This document shows, piece by piece, positions 22,363 through 33,602 of a stretch of DNA of 64,000 bases. The position numbers and the translations under genes are program-made. This DNA comes from Adiantum capillus-veneris. Lineage: Eukaryota; Streptophyta; Polypodiopsida; Polypodiales; Pteridaceae. The DNA lies in assembly GCA_014529385.2 (NCBI GenBank), contig CM043949.1, positions 110,267,977-110,331,976 of the forward strand, given 5' to 3'. Every line of letters starts with the position of its first letter. Positions within the stretch are counted from its first letter, which is position 1. The notes beneath the pieces are model-generated. The model worked only from the letters and a program-made list of their open reading frames with translations, had not been told where the DNA came from and made no database searches.

Positions 22363-23792
22363 AGCATGGCTGACAATATCCAAGAGATTAGAATGAACAT
22401 TGATAGCTTTGATTTTTCACATGAAGGTGCCAATGATGATGCCCCCATGTTTGTTAATTATCTTGTCACTAGGTTGCAACAAGCTATGGGCAACCCCGCT
22501 TTGCAAGCCGAAATTACTCAACAACTTCGTGCTTATGGGATTTCCTTTCCTCTCCAAGAGGAGAGAGAGCTTACGAGCCTCTTGATGAGACCTCCAAAAG
22601 AAGACTCTCTCCCATACGAGAGGAGGAATCAAAAGATCAAGAAAACAATGAATCCCTAAATTACTCTGAAGATGTGGCTCCACGAAGAAGGCGGACTAAA
22701 CGATTGCCAACTCCTCCCAAGAGGAAACGGTTAACCCATAGTCCTTCTCCTCGTCACTCCAAAAGGGAAGAGAGGAAACCAAGGAAGAAAAGGGGAAGAA
22801 AGAGGTCACCCTCTTCTCCTTCTTCTTCACCTTCCTCCTCTACTAATGAAAGCTATGGCTATTCTCCTAGAGAATATAAGAGGGGAGGACATCGCAAATC
22901 TTACCCTGCATGGCGAAGGTCACAAAAGCTCAAGAAGTTCAAAGAGGGAGGAAAGAGTATCTCTTTTCTCACCTATGATGGCATCTTTGGTGCCACCGAC
23001 AAAGTATTGGCCTTCATCCAACAATTTGATGCGGCCTTTATCGATGAGGGATTCACAGAGTCCTCCAAGATACACCATATAGCTATGCACTTCCAAAAAT
23101 CAGCTCGTCAATGGTGGGCTAGCCTTTGTGGCAATGGTGAAGCCCCAAAGACATGGAAAACTCTACGAGTTTCCATCATCAAGCAATTCCTTGCAAGCGA
23201 TGCAAAGGACAAAGTGCTCACCGAATGGAGGAGTTTGAGGCTTCTCTCTCATGAGTCTATCCACAAATATGTGGACAAGTGTTATGATTTTCATCTCAAG
23301 GCTAGTGTCTTTCAAAAGATAGACTTTGCTGAGCAAAAGCAACAATTCTGTGTGGGATTACTTGAAGAGATGGCCGAGTATGTCAACTCTCAACGACATG
23401 GTTCTATTAGCGAAGTAATCCACCATGCCATGGTTGCTTCACGCATCAATTTCCAACAAGGGGTTAGACGGAATGTCAAGCCCATGGAAAATGAAGACAA
23501 AAGTGATGCAAAGAGAAAAATTAATGCCCAAAATTTTTCCCAAGGCCATTCCAACAACAACAACAACAATCGGTCCAAGGAGAAAGGAGTTTACAAAGGT
23601 AAAAATAAACTCTCTCCTGAAGAGCTTGAAACTTTTTGCAAGGATCACAAATGTTTTAAGTGTGGGGAGCAAGGACATGGTTACCGTTCTTACCCCAAAA
23701 GAAATGCTCACAATGATCGAAGCTCCAAAAGAGGATGCTCATTGCAAAGGATCACCTCTCTCCTATGCTTGGGGAAAGGTAAGGGAGCATGA
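22363..23792 (+). pseudogene. Gypsy gag (broken)
   Basis: Starts at MADNIQE (22363). The N-terminal 99 residues and the rest are in different frames, joined by a shift near 22615. A long Arg/Lys/Ser-rich stretch (22680-22840) precedes the retrotransposon gag core (AFIQQFDAAF; QWWASLCG; ESIHKYVDKC). The zinc knuckle at about 23650 reads CFKCGEQGHGYRSYP: the fourth ligand, normally Cys, is Tyr. After it the frame shifts by one into the protease. Confidence 0.9.
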
Positions 23793-24024
23793 TGCCTTCA
23801 TCTTGTTTGACCCTGGTTCTACTCACAACTTCATATCAATGGAGTTGGCCACCAAGTTGGGCATTCAAGATTTTGAGATGGGAGATGTTGTAACTGCCGA
23901 TTCCCCTTTCAACGGACAGCAAGCCTCCGTTACTCCCTTGATTGGGAAGTTGAGGCTCCATGTCCAAATTTATGTCAACAAAGAAGACTTATTTATCTCT
24001 CCTCTCCAACATGAGGATGCTATC
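23709..24024 (+). pseudogene. Gypsy protease, first part (split by copia B)
   Basis: Contains ILFDPGSTHNFIS; the aspartic protease motif normally reads D-S-G, here D-P-G. The frame is open up to HEDAI at 24024, where copia B interrupts it, and continues with LGVPWF at 29190. Confidence 0.9.
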
Positions 24025-24250
24025 TGTTGGAATTAGGGTTGCAGAGAAACGCACACATCTTGGAGAAGACGAAGGAAGCACAAGCACACAATAGAGAGTG
24101 TGTTTCTTAGTGTGCAATGGAAAGATAGATAGCCCTAGAGTGATGGATGTATATACAATGCTCGGGAGAAAAAACCTCCTAAAGAGGGGAAAAATGCCCC
24201 GGCAGTCCTAGTGTGTTCACACACATCACTACCACATGTATATGCTAACA
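24025..24250 (-). repeat. 3' LTR of copia B
   Basis: 226 bp; the purine-rich tract AAGGGGGATT of the minus strand lies directly inside it at 24251-24260. Confidence 0.96.
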
Positions 24251-24325
24251 AATCCCCCTTGGAGTGATGTGGTGAACGAGAGATGGCACATGAGTAAAAG
24301 GAAGTGCCATGCCCTGAGAACATGA

Positions 24326-27300
24326 TCAATCCACAAAGGGGAGTAAGCCCAAAGCTTTGCGGAAAGCTTCAAGCTTCTCACGAGACAATGCCTTTGTGAA
24401 AATATCTGCAAGGTTGTCTTGCGTTGCACATAAGCCAAGTTGATCCCTCCTGTTGAGAGCCTCTCCCTGACATAGTGGTAATGCACCTCAATGTGCTTGG
24501 TACGAGCATGAAAAACTAGGTTCCTCGCAACTGCCAATGCGCTCTGATTGTAAGTGTAGATAGTGTTCGCAGTGTCCTGTCCAACACCCAAATCATCCAT
24601 AAGGCGTCTGAGCCATACACACTCAACCGTAGCTGTGAAGACTGCCCTGTACTCAGCCTCACAACTCGAAGTGGCCACATTAGGTTGTTTAATTCTCAAC
24701 CATGATATACATGAACTGCCAAGCATGAAACAAAAACCACTTGTGGACACTCACGTGTCAAAACAACCAGCCCAATCTGAGTCCGACAAAGCATGTAAGT
24801 CTGGCGGCAATGATCCCCCCTTGGGATAAAACAAGCCAAGATGTAAAGTGCCACTAAGGTAGCGGAAAATCCTCTTGAAAGCTGCCAATGCTTAGACCCT
24901 GGGCTATGCATAAATCTCCTGACCTGTGAGACTGCAAACTGAATATCCGGCCTCATGTTGCATACACAAATGAGGTAGCCAACAGCAGTTTGATAAAGAG
25001 TGACATCAGCAGGATCGCCAGCATCATGTAGACTCAACTTCAAACATGTTTCCATGGGAGTAGCAATAGGTTCGCAATCCTCAAGTCCAAACTTACATAG
25101 CAATGTCTCTATGTAACTTTTTTGACACAAGGCAATACCTCCATCACACTCCTTAACTTGTATACCCAAGTAATGATGCAACAGCCCCAAATCTTTCATC
25201 TTGAAAGTAGCATTCAAATCAGCCTTAAATTCAGCAATATGTCTCTCATTTGGTCCAGTGATTAACAAATCATCGACATAAAGAACCACAATGAGAAGTA
25301 CATCACCCTCACGCTTTACATACAATGTGCTTTCTGTTGGACTGTTACGAAAGCCTCATTTGACCAAATGAGTGTCAGCTTTCTCATACCAAGCACGAGG
25401 AGATTGCTTCAACCCATACAAAGCCTTCTTACATCTGCACACTTTGTCCTCTTGTCCTTTTATGACAAAACCTCAAGGCTGCATTACATAAACTTCCTCA
25501 AATATGTCACCATTCAACAAAGTAGTAACAATGTCTGATTGATGTACATCCCAACCAAAATGAGCTGCCAAAGCACATAGAAAATGCACAGAAGTCATAC
25601 GACAAGTGGGAGCAAAACTCTCTTCATAATCTATGCCTTTTTGATGTGCATAACCCTTTGCAACAAGTCAAGCCTTATGGCGATGGATCTCACCATCCGG
25701 CTTGCATTTCAACTTGTAAACCCACTTCGTACCAATGGCCTTTTTGCAAGGAGGCAAATCACATAAAGTCCATGTGTCATTTTCTATAAGTACATCATAT
25801 TCTGATTGCATGGCAGCCATCCAATTTTCTGAATTATGTGCTTCATCAAAAGACAGAGGCTCCTCAACATCATGTAAGCTAGACACAGCCAAAGCATAAC
25901 AATCTGATGCAAAAGATGCATGCCGAGAGCCTGAACGAGTACGACTAGACAAAGGTGCATCCAATTTACTGTCACGCAAAGTGTGCACCAGTCATTTTGG
26001 CATACCTCTAGCCTGCTCATTTTCAGCCCTTTCCTCATCAAGTACATCATGTACATCTGCATCAGTAATAGGCTGATCTGTAACATTTTCAGAAACCCCC
26101 ATAGGTTGTACATTTGCCTCATTGGAACTTACATTCATATTTCCACCACTAAAAAGAGGCAACAATGTGTCATAAATGTCCTGTGAGCTTACATTATTGT
26201 CTCTAGTACATGACAACAAGGGCTGAACAGAATCTTCTACAAACACTACATCCTGTGAAACCAGAATACGTTTTGTTTGCGGATGATACAACCTGTAACC
26301 TTTTCGTTCAGCACTATAACCAACAAAAATACATTTGACAGCCTTATCATCCAATTTTTTGCGCTATGTTTGTGCCACCAAAGCATATACCAAATAGCCA
26401 AAAACACGCATGTGCTCAATAGAAGGCTTTCTATCATGCCATGCTTCATATGGAGTAATAGATTGCAAAGCTTTTGTAGGACACCTGTTTAGTACATAAG
26501 TGGCACACATGATGGCCTCAAGCCAAAAAGAATGCGGCAAAGCTTGACTTTTGACCATACATCGTGCCATTTCCGCAAGTGACCTGTTCCTCTCAGCAAC
26601 ACCATTTTGTTGAGGTGTATAAGGCACTGTACATTGGTGTTTTATCCCATGACTATCAAGAAATGCATTAAATTCATGAGACATATACTCCCCCCCTCGA
26701 TCGGAACGGAGGGTTCCCATAGTACATTTTGAGACATTTTGAGCCATAGCCAGAAATTGTTTGAAGCACATAAAAACTTCGGACTTCGCTTTAAGCGGAA
26801 ATACCCATGCATGCATAGAGTAATCATCAATGAAAGTCACGAAGTAAGGTAATTGCTCAAGGACGGAGTTTGCATGAGCCCAGAAACATCACTATGCACA
26901 AGCTACAACCTGCATGTGGCCCGAACTGAACCATCCTTTGGAAACTTAGAACGCTACATCTTACCCAAAATACAGCCTTCACAAACATGTTTGACAGGTG
27001 CTTCAAAAGGCAGCAAAGAAGAAACCATATCAGATTTTTGCAAACGTAGCAAAATTCAGATGACCAAAACGTGCATGCCAAAGTTTTGCATCTGAGATAG
27101 CCCTTGAATCTGCAACTGCATTTGCAAAATTTTGTCCACACTTGTCATACAAAGTGAGCTTATACAGCCCACGGCACAAAAGCCCAGATGCAACGATTTC
27201 ATCACCAAAACTGAGACCATGAGCTGTACATTTGTCATCCACAATTTTGACTACAAGTCCAAGTCTAGCAAGTGCAGATACAGACAAAATATTCTTCTTG

Positions 27301-27362
27301 ATCCCAGGTACATAAAGTGCATCAACAAGTGTGAAAGAACAGTCATTAGCAACAGTAAGCAC
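24326..27362 (-). pseudogene. Copia B pol: integrase, reverse transcriptase, RNase H (broken)
   Basis: Same domains as copia A: WHARFGHL, RSDRGGEY, the third integrase acid present in NGVAERNRS but with the following Lys lost by a 3-bp deletion, YVDDLLITG and the RNase H SSCEAEYRA. Breaks include a TGA for Trp near 25993 (PK-stop-LVHT), a shift near 26365, changes between 25340 and 25680 that close the reverse transcriptase frame, and a shift near 24880. Confidence 0.92.
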
Positions 27363-27377
27363 AATCTTTCCAGCTCC

Positions 27378-28595
27378 CTAAACTGGATAAGAGGCATTGT
27401 TGGCACAAGTGACTGAATTCCCATGAGGGACAGACTCGAGAGAGGGGAACAAATCACGATGTGAGGTAATGTGCTTTGTAGCACCACTGCCGAAATACCA
27501 CACCTGTGAATCTGTAGCAACTGACGAGCATGCATCATGGACAACAGAATTGTAAGTGCACTCTGCGCTAAAAGCCCATTCTGCATTGACGTCAACATCA
27601 CAGTCTCCTTTCACAGAAGACTCAACAATGGCTGCATCTGTAGTGGAACTAGCATTTGCAGTGGAACCACCCTCTTTCTTCTTAGCCTCTTTGGCCTTCA
27701 ACTTAGGACACTGCTTGATCAAGTGATCATTAGCTTTACAATAATGGCAACGCATCTTCTTTTTTCCCTTATCACCAGAATTTCCAGACGAAGTGCTGCG
27801 AGCAGAAGCATTAGGAATAGAAGTTTTTCCACTCGCAGCAGAACCATAAGAAGTGGCTCCATTGCTGTTACCACCCTTTCTTTGAGAAGCAATAAAAGCC
27901 TGTTCAATTGCACGCTGTTTAGTCCTATTTTTTCTGGAAAGTGACTCTTGTAACAGCAATGTGCATACTGCATCAAACTTGACAACTTATGGATTTCCTT
28001 GGGTCATAAGTCTCCAAGTACTAGCAAAAGTCTGGTAAGAATCTGGTAAGGCATCAAGAACAGTCTGCACAAGGGAACTGTCTGAAATGACTTCTCTTGC
28101 AGAAATAAGTTGCTCATTCGTATCCTTGACACTAGCAAGGAAAGTGTCCATATCATCTTTCTCATGCATAATCTTCGACTCCAGCTCTTTACGCAGCAAA
28201 TCAATTTTAGCATCATTGCAGCTTGCATAAAGACCTGTTAGAATATCCCAAGCCTGTTTTACAGATTTTGCTGAATGGATGTGAGGAACAATGGTGTGCT
28301 TCACAGACAACACAATCAATTCATGAGCCTGTGCATCCTTTACATCCTAACGAGCTTGTTCTACCGTAGATAAAACAACTCTAATAGCTGCAATCCTTGC
28401 AGCAATACCTGCAACATCCTCAACATCGCCTACATCCTCAGAACCAGGACGTACATCAATGCCCTGCACAATATTCCAGACGCCTTTTGACACAAGAACA
28501 TGTTGCATCATATAAGCCCACATAGGGTAATTGTCCCCATTCAACGTGTCCTTAGCAGCAAACATCTTCAAGATATCTGTGTTGTTGTCAGCCAT
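27378..28595 (-). pseudogene. Copia B gag and protease start (broken)
   Basis: ATG at 28595 (MADNNTD). A TAA near 28349 closes the frame soon after the start (EQAR then stop), and another stop lies at about 27986. The second half keeps the knuckle CHYCKANDHLIKQCP and runs into the protease, where the motif is WYFGSGATKH: the catalytic Asp is Gly. The 41-bp duplication of copia A is absent. Confidence 0.92.
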
Positions 28596-28945
28596 GGTAA
28601 ATGCTTCACCTTATGTGAAAACTGCCCGAAAATAGGAGAAACGGAGCGGGAACAACACGTGCTGTATAGCACAAACCGTAGAAGACTGTAAGGCACCTGT
28701 TATGCAAAAATCAGCACTGACAAAAATTTTGCACAAAATGACAAAATTGCCTGTGCAGACCTGCCTGTAGTGGAAACGAAGGCCGAAATGAGCCCAAATC
28801 AGAAATCTGAGCAGACTGAGCTCTATGATCTTACCCAAAATATTTGTCGACCTGTGAACGCTCGCCAAACCTTAGTGTAATCGAAGAAAGTGAGCAGGCG
28901 TGTGTTGAAGTAGCTGGCGACTAAGCCCGGGAGGACATAACCTGC

Positions 28946-28957
28946 TCTTATACCAAT
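28946..28957 (-). other. Primer-binding site of copia B (diverged)
   Basis: On the minus strand TTGGTATAAGAGC-like, one base different from the initiator-Met site TGGTATCAGAGC, just inside the 5' LTR. Confidence 0.85.
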
Positions 28958-29184
28958 TGTTGGAATTAGGGTTGCAAAGAAATGCACACAGCTTCGAGAA
29001 GACGAAGGAAGCTCAAGGCACACAATAAAGAGTGTGTTTCTTAGTGTGCTATGGAAAGATAGATAGCCATAGAGTGATGGGCGTATATACAATGGTCGGG
29101 GGAAAAAACCTCCTAAAGAGGGAAAAAATGCCCCGACGGTCCTAGTGTGTTCACACACATCACTACCACATGTATATGGTAACA
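28958..29184 (-). repeat. 5' LTR of copia B
   Basis: 227 bp. By eye about 15-20 differences from the other LTR at 24025-24250. Confidence 0.96.
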
Positions 29185-29189
29185 CTATC

Positions 29190-30816
29190 CTAGGGGTACC
29201 ATGGTTCAACCACATGGCTTCCAACATGAAGTTCCCTGAAAGGAGAATCTACTTCACCTACAGGGGAAGGAATATGTATATAGATGCTAATGAGTCTGGT
29301 CGTACTATACTACTTGTAAATTCTCTCACCCTTGATAAATCAATGAAAAGCTCAGTTTCTGCGTAAATGATTTTTGTCAAAGAATACCTAAAAGGTCCTA
29401 ATGTTTCATCAAAGGTGAATGGTAGGAATCAAGAAGAGTTAAACTTGTCTAACTTTCTAAAAGGATTCCAAGATGTGTTCATCGATGATGTCCCTATGGA
29501 CTTATCTCAAAAACAAGGGGATGATGACCATCGAGTTGAGCTCCTATCAGGAAGCTCACCGCCTAGCAAACCTCCCTATCAAGTTTCACAAGCTCAACAA
29601 GAGGAGATCATGAGGCAAGTACAAGAATTGGTCGACAAAGGGATGGTGAGGCCTAGCTCCTCTCCCTTTTGTTCTCCAGTCCTTTTAGTGCAAAAGAAAG
29701 ATGGTACATACCGCATGTGTGTGGACTATCCCGCACTAAATCATATCACTATCAAAAACAGATTTTCCGAACCTCGGGTAGAAGATCTGTTTGATAAGCT
29801 ACAAAGCTCTACCTACTTCAATAGGATTGACCTTAAAAGTGTCTACCATCAAATAAGGATAGTGAATGAAGACATCCTAAAGACCGCTTTTCGTACAACG
29901 TTTGGCTTTTATAAATATCTAGTCATGCCTTTTGGCTTGACTAGTGCAACAGCTACATTCGATCGATTGATGGAGGAAATTTTAGACCCTATGGCAAATT
30001 CACTGGAGTGTTCTTTGATGATATCATCATCTACTCCAATTCCTTGGAGGAACACAAGCAACATCTCCAAGTGATTTTTCAAGCATTAAGGGAGAATAAG
30101 CTTTTTCTCAATCAAAAGAAAAGTGAATTTTTCCTTCAAGAGATTCAATACTTAGGTCATATTATCTCTCGAGATGGTATCTGTATGGATCCATCAAAGT
30201 TGGATGTAATAAAGGCATGGCCTAATCCAAGGAATCTACATGAGCTAAGAAGCTTTATTGGTATGTGTGCATACTATAGATGCTTCATAGCAAATTCTTT
30301 CAAATAGCAGGACCATTACATGACTTAACTAAGCAAAATGTCAAGTATTCATGGATTGCTAAGGAGCAAAGTGATTTTGAAAAGCTCAAAGAGAAGCTTA
30401 CCTCCCAACCAGTCCTTATGCTTCCGGATCTCTCAAAGCCATTTGAGCTCCAATGTGATGCTTGTGGTGATTGCCTTGTAGCAGTCTTGCTTCAAGAAGG
30501 GCATGCCATAGCATATGAGAGCCGAAGGCTCAACACGGATGAACGGGTCCTAGGCATTTATGAGAAAGAGCTGTTAGCTGTTCTACATGCCCTAGACACA
30601 TGGAATCACTATCTATTGGGGACTCCATTCATTTTATGAACAGACCATCAAAGTCTCAAGTACTTCATGACTCAAACAAAGATTTCCGACAAACAAATGA
30701 GGTGGCAAAATTTTCTTTCGCAATTTAATTTCCACATTGCTCACATTGCTGGTAAGCACAATCAAGTGGCTGATGCACTTTCACGATGACCAAAAGTTAA
30801 TGATGCATCAATAGCA
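29190..30816 (+). pseudogene. Gypsy protease end, reverse transcriptase and RNase H (broken)
   Basis: Continues the protease (LGVPWF, FPERRIYFTYRG). A TAA at 29364-29366 stops it. Reverse transcriptase follows: KGMVRPSSSPFCSPVLLVQKKDG, MPFGLTSATATF; a frameshift near 30000 precedes FFDDIIIYS, where the common Y/L-x-D-D motif reads F-F-D-D. Then LGHIISRDGI, another shift near 30300, and RNase H (QCDACGDCLVAVL, YEKELLAVLHAL) up to GKHNQVADALSR near 30780. Confidence 0.92.
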
Positions 30817-30878
30817 ACTCACGATGATCTATCTTCTATGATAGATGAGTATGCTACTGAACTAACTTTAAATACATA

Positions 30879-31831
30879 ATGCCAGCCCTTGATTTGGGGA
30901 AGAAAGAGGAACCATTCACCTTGCAGGATGGTTATCTTCTCCATGGCAATAGGCTATGTGTTACCCACTCCCTTCGTGAGAAAGTCATGTATGAATCCCA
31001 TGCTCCTTCCTATGTGGGGCATAGAGGCATTCAACCTACCCTTCGAGGAGTAGAGACATACTTTTATTGGCCTACCATGAAAGTGGACATACAAGAGTAT
31101 GTTTCAAAATGTGTGGCATGCCAAAAGACCAAGTATGATAGAGGGAAAAACCGTGGATTACTCCAGCCATTGCCAATCCCTAATTCACCATGGGAGAGTA
31201 TATCCATGGATTTTATCTTTGGATTACCCAAGTCTATCCATGGGAGTACGGGAATATGGACAATAGTCGACAGGTTTAGCAAGCAAGTACACTTTATTCC
31301 TGTCAAGAAGACTATTAAGGCACACCAAATGGCAACTCTCTTCATATCCGAGATTTTCAAACACCATGGATTGCCAACATCCATCGTGTCAGATAGAGAT
31401 CCTAAAATGACCAGTAATTTTTGGAAAGGTCTCTTCAAAAATCTAGGTACAAGATTGAATTTCTCTTCGACCTATCACCCACAAACGGATGGCCAAAGTG
31501 AGATAGCCAATCTTACAATTCTTGATCTACTAAAGACCTATGTTACAGAAGTAGATCAGCGCTCACAATGGGAAAGGTATCTACCTCTTGTAGAGTATGC
31601 GTATAATAATACTATACATACTTCTATGGGGAAAGCACCTTTTGAAATCATAGAGGGAAGACCTAAAAGTCCCTTGCTACTTAAAGTACATGGGAAGATC
31701 TTCGCTGCCAATGAGTATAGCCGTGACTTGCAAGCATCTTTTCAAAATATTGAAGAGGCTATATCCATCTCCCAACTAAGGCAAAAATCTCTGCTGACAA
31801 GCACAAAAGGGCCTTAACATTCAAAGAAAAT
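30879..31831 (+). pseudogene. Gypsy integrase, cut by the CACTA insertion
   Basis: The zinc region (HAPSYVGHRG, CVACQKTK) and catalytic core (SMDFIFGLP, SDRDPKMTS, TDGQSEIAN) keep the DDE acids. A frame change near 31800 precedes HKRALTFKEN. The CACTA element enters just after this, at 31832. Confidence 0.92.
31829..31831. repeat. CACTA target-site duplication AAT, left copy
   Basis: AAT here and at 39533-39535 on the other side, the 3-bp duplication typical of CACTA elements. Confidence 0.9.
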
Positions 31832-31896
31832 CACTACAAGAGGCTCTTCACATTAGCGACGCTCACACAGCGACGCTCAAAAAAAAAAATTCCCGG

Positions 31897-31989
31897 CGTC
31901 GCTATAAGCGTCGCTATGAGCGTCGCAAATTTACAAAGAAATTTGCGACGCTCATAGCGACGCTTATAGCGACGCTCATAGCGACGCCA
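31897..31989. repeat. Left subterminal hairpin of the CACTA element
   Basis: Arms of the 12-bp unit AGCGTCGCTATG type around AAATTT. The left arm has one 12-bp unit fewer than the right arm (about 38 against 50 bases), unlike the perfect copy at 329-434. Confidence 0.88.
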
Positions 31990-32079
31990 GCTGGGGTAAA
32001 AAAAATAACCGAGCGCGCCCAAAAACTCAGATCTCAGATCTGAGTTTTTCGACGCCCTCAAGCAAAGAGCAGGTAACGC

Positions 32080-32085
32080 TCTCCC

Positions 32086-32130
<45 letters not shown>

Positions 32131-32281
32131 CTTTTACACACACACACACACACACACACGAGGAGAGGAAGGAGAGCCAGGTATGCTCCTTCCCTCTCCT
32201 CATTCTCATGTTCCCTTCCCCTCTTTCTCTCTCCCTCTCTCCCTCTCTCACACACACACATACACACACACACATAGTGTT

Positions 32282-32329
<48 letters not shown>

Positions 32330-32540
32330 TGCAAAAACGCACACACATACATAAACAAAGAATGCACACACACATTGAGAGAGAAAAAGAGAGAGAGAGC
32401 ATGCATAAACAAAAAACGCACGCATTGAGAGAGGAAAAGAGAGAGAGAACATGCATAAACAAAAAACGCACACATTGAGAGAGGAAAAGAGAAAGAAAAC
32501 ATGCATACGATCCAAAAAAACGCACACACATTGAGAGAGA
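32080..32540. repeat. Microsatellites and about 50-bp tandem units inside the CACTA element
   Basis: (CT)n, (CA)n and (GA)n tracts up to 32330, followed by three to four units of the type CATGCATAAACAAAAAACGCA plus GA-rich sequence (32360-32540). Confidence 0.9.
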
Positions 32541-32899
32541 AAGAAAGAGAAACTAAGGGAGCGTCGTAGGAAACTACTTAAAATTAAAAGACCTAAAGAT
32601 CTAGCCGACGAGGAGTTGAACTGAAGACCTATTATTCAAGAGAGAAATGGCATAATCAATCTATCATACTTGGCATGGGTGATAGAAAGGTTATACCATT
32701 TATCTCTTTTTATTGGCACACACATCCACACACGCGCACACACACAGGAAGAAGAGAGTTATAACGTCGTAGGAAACTATCTTAAAAGACGTTAAAGATT
32801 AGGTTATATGTAGACTTACATTAAATTAGATTTAGGTTTATTTTTAACTAGATTTACGTTTATTTAAGCTAGATTTAGATTTACGTTATATTAGATTAG
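32541..32899. other. CACTA internal non-coding segment
   Basis: AT-rich; repeats of TAGATTTA/TTTACGTTTATTTA occur at 32810-32895 and again at 33117-33200, bracketing the HMA fragment. Confidence 0.6.
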
Positions 32900-33098
32900 A
32901 TGCGGGTCTCCATAGACTGCGATGCCTGCATGAAGCGGGTGAAGAAAGCCCTCAATGGAATATAGGGTATTGCTGCCTTCACTCATGGTGGGCTCCGTCG
33001 ATCCAAAAGTACTGGTGAAATGTCTTCAGAAGATAGGGAAGAAGGTGGATCTTCAGGGCGGCAAGAGTCACTACATCCCCGACACAATGACCATCTAG
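32900..33098 (+). pseudogene. Captured fragment of a heavy-metal-associated (HMA) domain gene
   Basis: From the ATG at 32900 one frame reads VSIDCDACMKRVKKAL, the metal-binding loop (C-x-x-C, here CDAC) and first helix of an HMA domain as in plant HIPP/ATX1-like proteins, ending at a TAG at 32963-32965. A second frame from 32997 gives VDPKVLVKCLQKIGKK, the later strand and helix of the same fold, up to a TAG at 33096. The order and spacing fit one domain with a small indel between. HMA proteins bind Cu, Zn or similar ions and are host genes, not transposase components. It is flanked on both sides by the same AT-rich repeat (TTAAATTAGATTTA type). The fragment has no intact product. I infer capture by the transposon. 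Confidence 0.75.
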
Positions 33099-33482
33099 AC
33101 AACCTCTAGTCATTAGACTTACGTTAAATTAGATTTAGCTTTATTTTTAGTTAGATTTACGTTTATTTAGATTTACGCTTATTTACGTTAGATCGAGTCC
33201 ACGCAAGAATTACTTACGGTTTAGGGTTTAGAGTTAGACGAACAGTGAAAAGATCTACTGTGAAAAGATGTTAAGATGAAGTGAAGTGCTACAGCTAGAG
33301 AAGAGGCAAAGGGATTTTGTCCACTACATGCAGTATCATGTAGACGTGGGTGTCTAGATTTCTTGTACCCACAAATATAGGTATTGACCAATAAAGACGA
33401 GATTATAACCCGGTGGTTCTGATCTCCGTGCACCTCTAGACCGAGGTGTGCGGGGATTGGACATGACTAGAGAATGTGAGGT

Positions 33483-33484
<2 letters not shown>

Positions 33485-33537
<53 letters not shown>

Positions 33538-33538
33538 T
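33485..33538. repeat. (GA)n microsatellite
   Basis: About 25 GA units in the leader region just upstream of the transposase start. Confidence 0.96.
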
Positions 33539-33602
33539 AAGACGAAGAATGCCAATAGAATATTAAATTTGTTGTCCAGGTTATAAGTTTTTTATCCTCA
33601 TT

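Larger units (their letters stand above)
24025..29184 (-). mobile_element. Ty1/copia LTR retrotransposon, copia B, complete ends
   Basis: Same family as copia A (9562-14654), both on the minus strand. Ends are TGTTGG and TAACA, flanked by a perfect 5-bp duplication CTATC at 24020-24024 and 29185-29189. 5160 bp long. It landed in the gypsy protease coding region. Several stops and frameshifts. Confidence 0.98.

Noticed and set aside
31897-32000. CRISPR-like array of short repeats near the CACTA ends
   Set aside because: The 12-bp GCGTCGCTATG units are contiguous, occur in both orientations and have no spacers; they are subterminal transposon repeats in a plant genome.
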